Counted from the first letter of the stretch, positions 48,495 to 60,512 are shown. The stretch is 64,000 nucleotides of DNA from JBHIYN01 sp041984235 (GCA_041984235.1 JBHIYN010000002.1:310001-374000), one strand, 5' to 3'. Notes: a model not told the origin generated them from the letters alone. Made by a program: numbers and translations.

Positions 48495-49973
48495 CTAGCG
48501 GCGCTGGTCCTGCTCGAGCTCGAGGATGGTGTCCTCGACCTCCTCCAGGCGCGCCGCGATCTTCTGGCGCTGGTAGTTGCTCAGCCCCGGGGTGGAACGG
48601 GCCAGGCGCAGCTGCTCGGCGGCATGGGGGTACTCGCCGATACCGAGGTAGAACTCGGCCAGTGAGTGGTGCGCATTGGCCGTTTCGCCGACCTTGTTCT
48701 GCGCTTCGGCGAGCAGCTTGTAGAACTTCGGATCACGGCGGTCCGAGAGGCCGTAGTCACCGAGCAGCGCGCGCGCCTCCTCGCCACGGTCGATCAGCAG
48801 CAGCGACCGCACGTAGCCGTACACGGCGGCGCGATTCTGCGGCTCGAGATCGTAGGCCGCGCGAAAGTAGCGCAGGGCGGCGTCATAGTTGCCGGCGCGT
48901 TGCTCCAGGCTGCCGGCGGCGAGCTGGAAGGACACCAGGGTCGGGTAGTCGGCCATCAGCTTGAGCAGCTCGATGCGTGCCTGTTCGTAGTCGCCGGTCT
49001 CGACCAGCGCCAACGCATAGCCGTAGCGCGCGACCTCCTCGTGTTGATAGGCGCCGCTGGCCAGCTCGGATTCGAAGATGTGGCGCGCCTGCATGGGGTC
49101 GCTCTGCGCGCGCACCCTCAGCTTGGCCTTGACCAGGTGGTACTGGTAGCTGTCTTCGCGCACCAGGTTGGGGCGCACCCGCTCGGCGCGGCTGCGCGCC
49201 TCGGCGATACGGTTGATGGTGATCGGGTGCGTGCGCAGGTACTCGGGGATATGGGCGGGGTCGTTGTAGCGGTTGGCGCGCTGCATGCGCTCGAAGAACA
49301 CGGCCATTTTCTGCGTGTCGTAGCCGGCGTCGCTCATCAGCCTCAGGCCGATCGCGTCCGCTTCCTTCTCGTTGGCGCGGGTGAAATTGATGCGTGCCTG
49401 CATCGCCGCCGCCTGGGTCGCCATCAGCGCGGCGGCGCCGGCCTGTGGATTGGCCGCGGCGAGCACGATGGCACCGAGCATGGCGGCCATGGTCGGCATG
49501 CTCATCTGCGACGCGGTCTCGATCATGCGCGCGCCGTGACGCTGGGTGACGTGGCTGATCTCGTGCCCCATGACCGAGGCCAGCTCGGCTTCGCTCTGCG
49601 TTTCCAGGATGAGGCCGGTATGGAAGCCGATGAAGCCGCCGGGCACCGCGAAGGCGTTGATCACCGGGCTGTCGATGACGAAGAAGGTGAAATCCCCGTA
49701 GTACTCGGTGTGATCGGACAGGCTGCGCCCGATCTGGTTGATGTAGTCCTCGACTTCCTCGTCGCCGACGATGGGCGCGCGCCGGCGCATCTCGCGCATG
49801 AAGTTCTCGCCCAGCTTGCGTTCCTGCTCGGGCGAGATGACAGCGCCCGCGGAGTCGCCGAAATCGGGCAGGTCGATGAGCTCCTGGGCCGGCGCGGGGG
49901 CGGCGGCGGCAAGCGCGACGGCAGCGAGCAGCGCGCGCCGCAGGGGGGCTTTGGGAAACCGGGTCGAAGGCAT
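48495..49973 (-). CDS. bepA: Periplasmic M48 metalloprotease/chaperone BepA family, with TPRs
   Basis: Helps assemble or degrade outer-membrane proteins such as LptD. The 492 residues have a signal peptide (about 1-30), an M48 zinc protease domain (about 40-270) with His137, Glu138 and His141 in GHEISHVTQRHG and the third ligand region ANEKEADAIGLRLM, and a C-terminal TPR region (about 300-492, for example YDAALRYFRAAYDLEP). The length matches E. coli BepA (487). It is divergent from pfp across 124 bp. Confidence 0.94.
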   Translation of the reverse strand: MPSTRFPKAPLRRALLAAVALAAAAPAPAQELIDLPDFGDSAGAVISPEQERKLGENFMREMRRRAPIVGDEEVEDYINQIGRSLSDHTEYYGDFTFFVIDSPVINAFAVPGGFIGFHTGLILETQSEAELASVMGHEISHVTQRHGARMIETASQMSMPTMAAMLGAIVLAAANPQAGAAALMATQAAAMQARINFTRANEKEADAIGLRLMSDAGYDTQKMAVFFERMQRANRYNDPAHIPEYLRTHPITINRIAEARSRAERVRPNLVREDSYQYHLVKAKLRVRAQSDPMQARHIFESELASGAYQHEEVARYGYALALVETGDYEQARIELLKLMADYPTLVSFQLAAGSLEQRAGNYDAALRYFRAAYDLEPQNRAAVYGYVRSLLLIDRGEEARALLGDYGLSDRRDPKFYKLLAEAQNKVGETANAHHSLAEFYLGIGEYPHAAEQLRLARSTPGLSNYQRQKIAARLEEVEDTILELEQDQRR

Positions 49974-50097
49974 CAGTCAGGCGGGCAATCGAGCAAGTGC
50001 TCAGTATATTGTAGAGTACGACCGGCGCGCGGGCGGTGAGTTCGCGACTCCCGCTTGCGCGCCGCATTCCGCCACCATCGTGACCTGGAACCATGCA

Positions 50098-51369
50098 ATG
50101 ACTGTGGAGAAGCGCAACGCGTTCTACGCCCAATCCGGCGGTGTCACCGCCGTCATCAACGCCTCCGCCTGCGGCGTGATCGAGACCGCGCGGGCGCACC
50201 CCGAGCGCATCGGCAGCGTCTACGCCGGCCGCAACGGCATCATTGGCGCCCTGACCGAGGACCTCATCGATACCGGGCAGGAATCCGACGCCGCCATCGC
50301 CGCGCTGCGCCACACGCCGTCCGGCGCCTTCGGCTCGTGCCGCTACAAGCTGAAGTCGATCGAGGACAACCGCGCCGAGTACGAGCGCCTGGTCGAAGTC
50401 TTCCGCGCCCACGACATCGGCTACTTCTTCTACAACGGTGGCGGTGACTCCCAGGACACCTCGAACAAGGTCGCCGAGTTTGCCGCCGCGCACGGTTATC
50501 CACTGACCGCAATCGGGATCCCCAAGACGGTCGACAACGACCTGCCGGTCACCGACAACTGCCCCGGCTTCGGCTCGGTCGCCAAGTACGTCGCGGTCTC
50601 CATCCGCGAGGCCGGCTTCGACGTCGCCTCGATGGCGAAGACCTCGACCAAGGTCTTCGTGATGGAGGTCATGGGCCGCCACGCCGGCTGGATCGCGGCG
50701 GCCGGCGGCCTCGCGGCGACGGCACCGGGCGAAGCGCCCCACCTGATCCTGTTTCCCGAGGTGACCTTCGACGAGGCCGGCTTCCTGGCGCGCGTCGAGG
50801 CCTGCGTGAACGACTACGGCTATTGCACCATCGTCGTCTCCGAGGGTCTGCGCAACGCCGAGGGCAAGTTCGTCGCCGAGGCCGGCACCCGCGACGCCTT
50901 CGGCCATGCCCAGCTCGGCGGCGTCGCACCGGTCATCGCCGAGCTGATCAAGGGCAAGCTCGGTTACAAGTACCACTGGGCGGTTGCCGACTACCTGCAG
51001 CGCGCCGCGCGCCACATCGCCTCGAAGACCGACGTGGAGCAGGCCTATGCGCTGGGACGGGCCGCGGTCGAGATGGCGCTGGCCGGTGACAACGCGGTCA
51101 TGCCGACCATCGTACGCACCGCCGACGAGCCCTACGCCTGGGAGATCGGCCAGGCGCGCCTGGCCGACGTCGCCAACGTCGAGAAGAAGATGCCGCCGGA
51201 GTACATCAGCGCGGACGGTTACGGCATCACCGCGGCGTGCCGGCGCTACCTCGCGCCGCTCATCGCCGGCGAGGACTACCCGCCCTACCGCGACGGCCTG
51301 CCGGATTACGTGGTGCTGAAGAACGCGCCGGTGCCGAAGAAGCTCGCCACCGCGTTCGAGCTCGCCTGA
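50098..51369 (+). CDS. pfp: Pyrophosphate-dependent 6-phosphofructokinase
   Basis: Reversible phosphorylation of fructose-6-phosphate using PPi. The start is ATG at 50098, giving 423 residues. Donor specificity is read from two sites: GGGDSQDTSNK, with Asp where ATP enzymes have Gly, and PKTVDND, with Lys where ATP enzymes have Gly; both favour PPi. MGRHAGWIAAAGGLA is the sugar-phosphate site. It lies 2.4 kb from the PPi-driven ion pump, suggesting a PPi-based energy economy; that link is inference. Confidence 0.92.
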   Translation: MTVEKRNAFYAQSGGVTAVINASACGVIETARAHPERIGSVYAGRNGIIGALTEDLIDTGQESDAAIAALRHTPSGAFGSCRYKLKSIEDNRAEYERLVEVFRAHDIGYFFYNGGGDSQDTSNKVAEFAAAHGYPLTAIGIPKTVDNDLPVTDNCPGFGSVAKYVAVSIREAGFDVASMAKTSTKVFVMEVMGRHAGWIAAAGGLAATAPGEAPHLILFPEVTFDEAGFLARVEACVNDYGYCTIVVSEGLRNAEGKFVAEAGTRDAFGHAQLGGVAPVIAELIKGKLGYKYHWAVADYLQRAARHIASKTDVEQAYALGRAAVEMALAGDNAVMPTIVRTADEPYAWEIGQARLADVANVEKKMPPEYISADGYGITAACRRYLAPLIAGEDYPPYRDGLPDYVVLKNAPVPKKLATAFELA

Positions 51370-51375
51370 CCGCGA

Positions 51376-51984
51376 TCACGCCCGCCCGGCGCGGGCACTC
51401 AGCGCATGCGCGATGCCTGCCGCATTGAGCAGCGCGGCGGTCTCGGCGAGCGGCAGCCCGACCACCGCCGAGGGGCTGCCGTCGATGCGCCTGACCAGCG
51501 CCCCGCCCAGCCCCTGGATGCCGTAGGCGCCGGCCTTGTCGGCCGGCTCGCCGCTGGCCCAGTAGGCGTCGATGACGTCGTCACCGAAGGGCACGAACTC
51601 GACCGCCGTGGCCACCTCCACCGCGTGCGTCGCGACGCCGGTGACCACCACCACCGCGCTGACCACGCTGTGCCGGCGTCCGGCCAGGCGCCGCAGCATG
51701 GCGCGCGCATGCGCGGCGTCGCGCGGCTTGCCGAACAGCTCACCGTCGATGCTGACGGTGGTGTCCGCGGCGAGCACGGCGGCAGCGGGAGCGAGGCGCT
51801 CGCGCGCCGCCGCCGCTTTCAGTGCGGCGACACGTGCCGTGTAAGCCTCCGGTGTCTCGCCGCCCAGTGCACGCTCGTCGACATCCGCGGTCACGACCTC
51901 GAAGGCGACGCCGAGCACGCCGAGCAGGGCCGCGCGACGCGGCGAGCGCGAGGCGAGATAGAGCGCTGGGGCGTCTTCGTTCAC
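51376..51984 (-). CDS. maf: Maf family nucleotide pyrophosphatase (YhdE type)
   Basis: Hydrolyses dTTP/UTP-type or modified nucleotides as a house-cleaning enzyme. The 202 residues have the signature LYLASRSPRRAALLGVLG, DVDERALGGETPEAYTARVAALKA, LAADTTVSIDGELFGKP and DKAGAYGIQGLGG. The start is GTG at 51984. It is the last gene of the leuS-to-maf series and converges with pfp 6 bp away. Confidence 0.93.
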   Translation of the reverse strand: MNEDAPALYLASRSPRRAALLGVLGVAFEVVTADVDERALGGETPEAYTARVAALKAAAARERLAPAAAVLAADTTVSIDGELFGKPRDAAHARAMLRRLAGRRHSVVSAVVVVTGVATHAVEVATAVEFVPFGDDVIDAYWASGEPADKAGAYGIQGLGGALVRRIDGSPSAVVGLPLAETAALLNAAGIAHALSARAGRA

Positions 51985-51988
51985 CGCT

Positions 51989-52453
51989 TCAGTCCCGGTG
52001 GTAGGGGTGGCCTTCGAGAATGCTCCACGCGCGGTAGACCTGCTCCGCCACCAGCACCTGTACCAGCCAGTGCGGCAGCGTCAGGCGCGACAGCGACCAG
52101 CGCGCCGCCGCCGCGTCGAGCACACTCGCGTCGAGGCCGTCGGCGCCGCCGATGGCGAGCGCGATGCGCGGGTGATCGGCGCGCAGCTCGGCCAGAGCGG
52201 CGGCGAACGCGCGACTGTCGTGCTCACGTCCGCGCTCGTCCAGCGCGACCAGGATCCCGCACGCGGCGGCGCGGCGCAGCAGGCGTTCGCCTTCCTCGCG
52301 CTTGCGTGCCGGCGCGGCGGCCCGTTCGTGGCCGGGCGCGAGATACACGAACTCCAGTGCGAAGTTCCGCGGCAGGCGTCGCGCGTACTCGTCGGTCGCT
52401 TCGCTGACCCAGCGCGGCGGGCGTCGGCTCACGCACAGCACTTCGAGTCGCAT
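51989..52453 (-). CDS. rlmH: 23S rRNA (pseudouridine1915-N3)-methyltransferase
   Basis: SPOUT methyltransferase acting on 70S ribosomes. The 154 residues are usual. The knot region includes LVALDERGREHDSRAFA, IALAIGGADGLD and the final SRLTLPHWLVQVLVAEQVYRAWSILEGHPYHRD stretch with its conserved YHRD end. It lies 57 bp after rsfS. Confidence 0.96.
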   Translation of the reverse strand: MRLEVLCVSRRPPRWVSEATDEYARRLPRNFALEFVYLAPGHERAAAPARKREEGERLLRRAAACGILVALDERGREHDSRAFAAALAELRADHPRIALAIGGADGLDASVLDAAAARWSLSRLTLPHWLVQVLVAEQVYRAWSILEGHPYHRD

Positions 52454-52510
52454 CGTGGTGGCGGTCGGGACAACGGCCGGCCGGCGCGAACGCTCAGGCC
52501 CGGCGCGGAC

Positions 52511-52876
52511 TCACAGGGCGTCGGCCTGGCTCGGCGCGCGATCCTCCCACAGCTTCTCGAGCTGGTAGAAGTCACGGCAGTCCGGCTGCATGATGTGCAC
52601 CAGCACGTCACCGAGATCGACCAGCACCCACTCCGCGGCCTGCTCGCCCTCGACCCCCAGCACCTTCATGCCGGCTTCGCCGGCCGCCTCGCGCACGCGG
52701 TCGGTGAGTGCCTTGACCTGGCGCGCCGAGCGCCCCGAGGCGATCAGCATGTAATCGGTGATCACGGTCTGGCCACCCACGTCGATGACGCGGATGTCCA
52801 GCGCCTTGCCGTCGTCCAGCGCCGCTTCCAGGCGCGCGGCGAGGCGCGCAGAAGCCGGGTTGGCGGCAGCACTCAC
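52511..52876 (-). CDS. rsfS: Ribosomal silencing factor RsfS
   Basis: Binds uL14 and blocks subunit joining when nutrients are short. The 121 residues contain the family block KALDIRVIDVGGQTVITDYMLIASGRSARQVKAL and the GEQAAEWVLVDLGDVLVHIMQPDCRDFYQLEKLW end, each conserved in the RsfS/Iojap family. The GTG start overlaps the nadD stop as GTGA. Confidence 0.95.
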   Translation of the reverse strand: MSAAANPASARLAARLEAALDDGKALDIRVIDVGGQTVITDYMLIASGRSARQVKALTDRVREAAGEAGMKVLGVEGEQAAEWVLVDLGDVLVHIMQPDCRDFYQLEKLWEDRAPSQADAL

Positions 52877-53535
52877 GCGCGGTACAGCCCGCGCTCGCGA
52901 ATCAGGTCGTCGACCGGCTCCGGCACCAGGTAGCGGATGCTGCGTCCGGCGCGCAGGCGCGTGCGCAGGTCGCTGGAGGCTATCGGCAGCAGGGGAATGT
53001 CGAGAAAGTAGACGCGACCGGCCAGGCTGTCATGGAGATCTCCCACGCGCTCAGACTGCGCATTCGCGGTCAGTTCGTCAAGCCCGGGCAGGGCGGTCTC
53101 GTCAGCGGCGGGCCGCGCGACGACGACGAGGTGACACAGGCCGAGCAGTTCGTTCGCACGGTGCCAGGCGGGCAGGGTCAGGTAGCTGTCCAGCCCCAGC
53201 AGCAGGCACAGGGGGTTCAGCGGGAAGCGGGTCCGCATGGCCTCCAGGGTGTCCACCGTGTAAGTGGTGCCGCCGCGCTCGACTTCCTGGCGGTCGAGCA
53301 CCAGCGGCGGCCGGGCGACCGCCTCGAGCAGCGCCAGGCGCTCGGCGGCCGGCGCCTGGTCCGCGGCCCGGTGGCCGGGCTGGTTGAGCGGCAGCAGGCG
53401 CACGTGGTCCAGCGCCAGCGCCTCGTACGCTTCCAGCGCGGCACGCAGGTGACCGTTGTGGACCGGGTCGAAGCTGCCGCCGAACAGGCCAATCGGCGCG
53501 CCGCCGGCGCGCGCGCTCACGCCGTTTCCGGGCAC
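52873..53535 (-). CDS. nadD: Nicotinate-nucleotide adenylyltransferase
   Basis: Adenylates nicotinate mononucleotide in NAD synthesis. The 220 residues hold the nucleotidyltransferase signature GLFGGSFDPVHNGHLRAA and the later SSSDLRTRL-like ISSxxxR motif (IASSDLRTRLRAG). The annotated GTG at 53535 adds about 16 residues before GLFGG; a later GTG would make a shorter protein. It follows proA by 7 bp. Confidence 0.95.
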   Translation of the reverse strand: MPGNGVSARAGGAPIGLFGGSFDPVHNGHLRAALEAYEALALDHVRLLPLNQPGHRAADQAPAAERLALLEAVARPPLVLDRQEVERGGTTYTVDTLEAMRTRFPLNPLCLLLGLDSYLTLPAWHRANELLGLCHLVVVARPAADETALPGLDELTANAQSERVGDLHDSLAGRVYFLDIPLLPIASSDLRTRLRAGRSIRYLVPEPVDDLIRERGLYRA

Positions 53536-53542
53536 GTCCGGC

Positions 53543-54832
53543 TCAGCGACGTACGTGACCGTCGCCGAGCACGATCCACTTCTGCGAGGTCAGTCCCTCG
53601 AGACCGACCGGGCCGCGCGCGTGGAACTTGTCGGTGCTGATGCCGATCTCGGCGCCGAGTCCGTACTCGAAGCCGTCGGCGAAGCGGGTCGAGGCGTTGA
53701 CCACCACCGAGCTCGAATCGACCTCGTTGAGGAACCGCCGCGCGTGGCCGAGATCCTCGGTGACGATGGCGTCGGTGTGCATCGAGCCATACTGGCGGAT
53801 GTGCGCAATCGCCGCGTCCAGGTCGTCGACGATACGTACGGCCAGGATCGGCGCGAGGTACTCCGCGTACCAGTCGTCTTCGCTGGCGGCGATGATCGCA
53901 TCACCGAAGGCACGCGTGCGCTCGCAGCCGCGCAGCTCCACCCCGGCCTCGCGGTAGGCCGCGAACAGGTCCGGGAACACCGCCGCGGCCGCCGCCGGCG
54001 TCGCCAGCAGGGTCTCCATGGTGTTGCAGGTGCCATAGCGCTGGGTCTTGGCGTTGAGTGCGATCGCGTGCGCCTTGGCCGGATCGGCGGCGTCGTCCAG
54101 GAACACGTGGCAAACGCCGTCGAGGTGCTTGATCACGGGCATGCGCGCCTCGCGACTGACGCGTTCGATGAGCCCCTTGCCGCCACGTGGCACGATGACG
54201 TCGATGTCATCGGCAGCCGCCAGCATGGCGCCAACCGCGGCGCGATCGGTAGTGCCTATGACCTGCACCGCGTCGCCGGGCAGCCCCGCCTCCTCAAGTC
54301 CCGCGCTGACGCACTCGGCGATGACGCGATTGGAGCGCTGCGCCTCGGAGCCGCCGCGCAGCAGCGCCGCGTTGCCGGCTTTCAGGCACAGCGCGGCAGC
54401 GTCGGCGGTGACGTTGGGGCGCGACTCGTAGATGATGCCGACCACGCCCAGCGGCACGCGCATGCGCCCGACCTGGATCCCGCTGGGGCGGTAATCGAGA
54501 TCGGTTATCGCGCCGATCGGATCGGGCAGCTCGGCGACCTGTGTCACGCCCTCGGCCATCGCTTCGACGCGCGCGTCGTCGAGCTCGAGGCGGTCGAGCA
54601 GGGCCGCGTCCAGCCCGCCGGCACGCGCCGCCGCGAGGTCTTCGGCGTTGGCCGCGAGGATGCGCGCACGGGCGGCGCGCAGGGTCGCGGCGATCTCGCC
54701 CAGGGCGCGGTTCTTGTCCGCCGTCGAGGCGCGCGCCATGGCCACGCTGGCGCGGCGCGCGGCGCGCGCGAGTCCCGCCACGTGGGTGGCGACATCGTCT
54801 TCGACGGTTGCGTGGGTGGCCAGGTTGTCCAT
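53543..54832 (-). CDS. proA: Gamma-glutamyl phosphate reductase
   Basis: Second step of proline synthesis; reduces glutamyl-5-phosphate with NADPH. The 429 residues contain PLGVVGIIYESRPNVTADAAALCLKAGNA, the catalytic Cys region AKTQRYGTCNTMETLL, and the C-terminal signature SSVVVNASTRFADGFEYGLGAEIGIST. Its partner proB is not in the window. It lies 10 bp after holA. Confidence 0.96.
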   Translation of the reverse strand: MDNLATHATVEDDVATHVAGLARAARRASVAMARASTADKNRALGEIAATLRAARARILAANAEDLAAARAGGLDAALLDRLELDDARVEAMAEGVTQVAELPDPIGAITDLDYRPSGIQVGRMRVPLGVVGIIYESRPNVTADAAALCLKAGNAALLRGGSEAQRSNRVIAECVSAGLEEAGLPGDAVQVIGTTDRAAVGAMLAAADDIDVIVPRGGKGLIERVSREARMPVIKHLDGVCHVFLDDAADPAKAHAIALNAKTQRYGTCNTMETLLATPAAAAAVFPDLFAAYREAGVELRGCERTRAFGDAIIAASEDDWYAEYLAPILAVRIVDDLDAAIAHIRQYGSMHTDAIVTEDLGHARRFLNEVDSSSVVVNASTRFADGFEYGLGAEIGISTDKFHARGPVGLEGLTSQKWIVLGDGHVRR

Positions 54833-54842
54833 CGGCAGGGAC

Positions 54843-55892
54843 TCAGTTCGGGGTCGGTTGGTCGGCGAACCCGGCCGCGCGTCGCACGCCGCAGATACGC
54901 AGCGCGAGCAGCTCGAGCTCGTCCCACGGCGCGCCGGGGCGCCCGCCCTTGATTACGGTATCGAGCCGGTTAGCGTACGCCAGCAGGTCGAGCATTGCAT
55001 CCCCGTCATGGCGTTCGAGCATGCCGCGCACCAGCGCGCGGCGCGACTGCCACACGTGGTAGTCCTCGATCACGCGCGCCACCGGCTGCCCGCGCGCGAC
55101 GGCCGTGGCCATGGCCGCGAGCTGGCGCAGCTCGCGGCCCAGCGCCCAGTTGACGATGACCGGCTCGGTGCCCTCCTCGCGCAGTCCGCGCAGCACGCGC
55201 AGGGCGCGCAGGGCGTCGCGCGCGAGCACGGCGTCGACGAACTGGAAGGGGTCATAGCGCGCGCTGTCGGTGACCGCGGCCAGCACCGCGCGCGCGTCGA
55301 TGGACTCGGCATCGACCACCAGGCAGAGCTTCTCCACCTCCTGTGCCGCGGCCAGCAGGTTGCCCTCGACACGCTCGGCGATGAGCGCGGCCGCGTCGCC
55401 CGACAGGCGCTTGCCGTGACGCGCCGCGCGGCGGTTCAGCCAGCCCGGCAGATCGCGCGCCTTCAGGTCGCGCGAGGCGACGCACACCGCGCCCTTCTCC
55501 AGCGCTTTGAACCAGCGCGTGCGCCGCGCCGCACCGTCGAGCTTGCCGGCGACGACCACGTGCACGTCGTCTCCCTCGCCGCGCGCGGCGAGCTCGGCCA
55601 GCCACTCGCCGCCGGCCTTGTCCGGCTTGCGCGAGCCGAGGCGAATTTCGATCAGGCGGCGCTCGGCGAACAGCGACATCGCGCCACTCTCGCCGCGCAC
55701 CGCCTGCCAATCAGCCGCGCTCTCGATGGTGAAGGCGAGGCGTTCGCTGATGCCATCTGCGGTGGCGCGCCGGCGCAGGGCGTCGCCGCATTCGGTCAGC
55801 TGCAGCGGCTCCTCGCCGTACAGGAAGTAGCAGGGCGCCAGCGGTGCGGGCTTCTGCAACCGCTCGAGCAGACGATCGACGGTGAGCTGCAT
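54843..55892 (-). CDS. holA: DNA polymerase III subunit delta
   Basis: Clamp-loader wrench that opens the beta clamp. The start is ATG at 55892 (MQLTVDRLLERLQKPAPLAPCYFLYGEEPLQL), giving 349 residues. It shows the AAA+-like HolA fold: YFLYGEEPLQLTE, SLFAERRLIEIRLG, RTRWFKALEKGAVC and a C-terminal collar domain (LVRGMLERHDGDAMLDLL). It lies 25 bp after lptE, as in E. coli. Confidence 0.94.
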   Translation of the reverse strand: MQLTVDRLLERLQKPAPLAPCYFLYGEEPLQLTECGDALRRRATADGISERLAFTIESAADWQAVRGESGAMSLFAERRLIEIRLGSRKPDKAGGEWLAELAARGEGDDVHVVVAGKLDGAARRTRWFKALEKGAVCVASRDLKARDLPGWLNRRAARHGKRLSGDAAALIAERVEGNLLAAAQEVEKLCLVVDAESIDARAVLAAVTDSARYDPFQFVDAVLARDALRALRVLRGLREEGTEPVIVNWALGRELRQLAAMATAVARGQPVARVIEDYHVWQSRRALVRGMLERHDGDAMLDLLAYANRLDTVIKGGRPGAPWDELELLALRICGVRRAAGFADQPTPN

Positions 55893-55917
55893 GGGTCGCG
55901 GCTGCGCGGATCCGCGC

Positions 55918-56430
55918 TCAGGTCTTGGGCGGCGGCTCCGCCTGCTGCAGGCGGAACACCATGGTCGTCGCGGCAATCTCGGCCAGGTCGCGCTGCACGA
56001 GGTTGTCCTGCTCGGTGGTGCCGAGCAGCGAGCCCTCGTCGAAGATGTAGTCCACTTCCCAGGTCCCGGTCTCGCGCGGCACTACCAGCACGCCGTCACC
56101 GCGCCGCACGCTGAACTCCGCGGCCAGCCCGAGCTCGATCTCGCGCACCTTGCCGGTGTCGGGATCGATGGAGAGGATACGCCGATCATAGCGCTCGTTG
56201 CTGATCTCGATGACGAAATCGGCGTTGGCGCGGTCGCGGACGACGCGGGCGCCGCGGTTGACCAGCTCGCGCACGACCGCCGTGCCGACGGTGTAGGCGT
56301 TGCCGTAGCGCACGTGCACGCGGTAGTCGACCGCGGAGTTCTCGCCGGTGCCGCGCAGGTGCCAGCCGCCGCAGGCGCTGAGCGCGAGCAGGGCGACAAG
56401 GGCGATGGCGGCGATGAATGGCTTCGGCAT
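55918..56430 (-). CDS. lptE: LPS-assembly lipoprotein LptE
   Basis: Plugs LptD in the outer membrane for LPS insertion. The 170 residues carry a lipoprotein signal with lipobox LSAC and lipidated Cys20, followed by GGWHLRG (the usual GFHLRG-like start). EIEL, LDRRIL-type and FRLQQAEPP segments match the family loosely. It lies between leuS (15 bp) and holA (25 bp), the diagnostic location. Confidence 0.93.
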   Translation of the reverse strand: MPKPFIAAIALVALLALSACGGWHLRGTGENSAVDYRVHVRYGNAYTVGTAVVRELVNRGARVVRDRANADFVIEISNERYDRRILSIDPDTGKVREIELGLAAEFSVRRGDGVLVVPRETGTWEVDYIFDEGSLLGTTEQDNLVQRDLAEIAATTMVFRLQQAEPPPKT

Positions 56431-56445
56431 GACGTTCGCTGGCGC

Positions 56446-59055
<2,610 letters not shown>

Positions 59056-59202
59056 GGGTTCAACCCGCCCCCGCGGGCGGCCTTGTGCTGGCTGTGAGTC
59101 GGAAAGCGGCGCCCGCCGGGGCGCCGTACGCGGCCCCGGATCGGGACGCGAAAAGCGCCCGGTGGCGGGCCGGCGAGAATAACGCAAGGCCCTGAAATGC
59201 GC

Positions 59203-59236
59203 AAAAAAAAGCCGGCGCCAGGGATTCGGCGCCGGC
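59203..59236 (-). terminator. Rho-independent terminator of the ComEA-like gene
   Basis: On the minus strand the stem GCCGGCGCC/GGCGCCGGC with an 8-nt loop is followed by eight T. It begins 33 bp after the stop of the ComEA-like gene and so insulates leuS from it. Confidence 0.92.
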
Positions 59237-59269
59237 CGCGGCCCGGGAGGCCGAGGAGGGTTCGGGGGA

Positions 59270-59539
59270 TCAGGGCGAGGCGGCGGTGACGCGGTCGCGG
59301 TTGCGGTCCAGCGTGGCCGCGCCGATACCTTTGATCAGCAGCAGGTCGTCGACCGTCCTGAACGGCCCGTGCTCGGCACGATGGGCGACGATGGCGGCCG
59401 CCTTGCCGGGCCCGATGCCGACCATGGCCGCGGCCAGGGTCTCCGCATCGGCGGTGTTGAGGTTGATGCGCTCGGCGGCGCCGAGCGCGAGACTGGCGAG
59501 CAGCAGGACCAGCGCCAGGGGGGTCTTGAAGGTGGACAT
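59270..59539 (-). CDS. ComEA-like helix-hairpin-helix DNA-binding protein
   Basis: An 89-residue secreted protein: signal peptide (about 1-21, LALVLLLASLALGAAE) and a double helix-hairpin-helix domain (INLNTADAETLAAAMVGIGPGKAAAIVAHR and FRTVDDLLLIKGIGAATLDRNRDRV). Such short ComEA proteins bind incoming DNA in the periplasm during natural transformation. No other competence gene lies nearby. It is monocistronic with its own terminator and divergent from phoB. Confidence 0.9.
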   Translation of the reverse strand: MSTFKTPLALVLLLASLALGAAERINLNTADAETLAAAMVGIGPGKAAAIVAHRAEHGPFRTVDDLLLIKGIGAATLDRNRDRVTAASP

Positions 59540-59819
59540 ATCCTTGTCTCCTTTAGTTTTCCAGGGTGCCCCGGCCGCGCCGCGGCAGGGCGCCTGCGCC
59601 GCGGACGACGGCAGGTTCAGACTACGGCGCCGGCGGCCTGCGCGCGAGCACGACGCGGGTCGGAAAGCGCATCCCCAGGCAGGACATTTTCCCGGATTCG
59701 TCACGATCCGGCGGCCTTTGGTCCCGGAATGATGACGATCGCGTGCTATTTTTCATTAACCCGTAACAATCGCCCTATGTAATGCGCGTCACCGGTTCGT
59801 CCACCACCCAGCGTTCAGC
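59540..59819. other. Divergent regulatory region between the ComEA-like gene and phoB
   Basis: 280 bp holding start signals for both directions: AAGGAGA just before the ComEA-like ATG on the minus strand, and a Pho box-like repeat at 59750-59767 toward phoB. No further gene is supported; the open frames are antisense shadows. Confidence 0.6.
59750..59767 (+). promoter_or_regulatory. Pho box-like site upstream of phoB
   Basis: TTTTCAT-TAAC-CCGTAAC (59750-59767) matches the two 7-bp direct repeats with a 4-bp AT-rich spacer of the PhoB box (5/7 and 6/7 positions). A -10-like TATGTA (59776-59781) follows after 8 bp, the spacing usual for PhoB-activated promoters. This would give phosphate autoregulation of phoBR. 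Confidence 0.5.
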
Positions 59820-60512
59820 ATGAGCACCAATATCCTGATCGTCGAAGACGAGCCCGCCATCCGCCAGATGCTCAGCTTCACCCTCGCCGGGGACGGCTAC
59901 AGCTCGGTGGAGGCGGGTGACGTGGAGGCGGCCAACCAGGTCATGAAAACGGTGATGCCCGATCTCATCCTGCTCGACTGGATGCTGCCGGGCCTGTCCG
60001 GCCTCGATTTCGCGCGCCGCCTCAAGCGCGACCCGCGCACCAGCACCATCCCGATCATCATCCTCACCGCCAAGGGCGAAGAGAACGACAAGGTGCGCGG
60101 CCTGGACAGCGGCGCCGACGATTTCGTCACCAAGCCGTTCTCCACCCGCGAGCTGCTGGCGCGCGTGCGCGCGGTCATCCGCCGCACCCAGGCGCCGCCC
60201 GACCCGGACGTGCTCAGCGCCGGCCCGCTGACGGTGGACCTCGGCAGCAACCGCATTCAGCACAACGGCGCCAACATCGAGCTCAGCCCGACCGAGTTCC
60301 GGCTGCTGCACTTCTTCGTCACCCACCCCGAGCGGGTGCACTCGCGCGGCCAGCTGCTGGACGCGGTGTGGGGCGCCAATGCCTACATCGAGGAGCGCAC
60401 CGTGGACGTGCACATCCGGCGTCTGCGCAAGCTGCTCGCGCCGCACGGCTGCGACATCTACATCCAGACCGTGCGCAGCGTCGGCTACCGCTTCTCCACT
60501 CAAATCGATTGA
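59820..60512 (+). CDS. phoB: Phosphate regulon response regulator PhoB
   Basis: OmpR-family regulator of 230 residues. The receiver domain (1-120) has the acidic pocket Glu9-Asp10, phosphorylation site Asp53 in LILLDWMLPG and LTAKGEE with the conserved Thr/Lys. The winged-helix DNA-binding domain (about 130-230) has ELSPTEFRLLHFF, RTVDVHIRRLRKLL and TVRSVGYRF. It is followed by phoR after 90 bp. Confidence 0.96.
   Translation: MSTNILIVEDEPAIRQMLSFTLAGDGYSSVEAGDVEAANQVMKTVMPDLILLDWMLPGLSGLDFARRLKRDPRTSTIPIIILTAKGEENDKVRGLDSGADDFVTKPFSTRELLARVRAVIRRTQAPPDPDVLSAGPLTVDLGSNRIQHNGANIELSPTEFRLLHFFVTHPERVHSRGQLLDAVWGANAYIEERTVDVHIRRLRKLLAPHGCDIYIQTVRSVGYRFSTQID

Noticed and set aside
48431..48964. 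177-codon + strand ORF overlapping bepA
   Set aside because: Arg/Pro/Ala-rich shadow of bepA in another frame with no start context.
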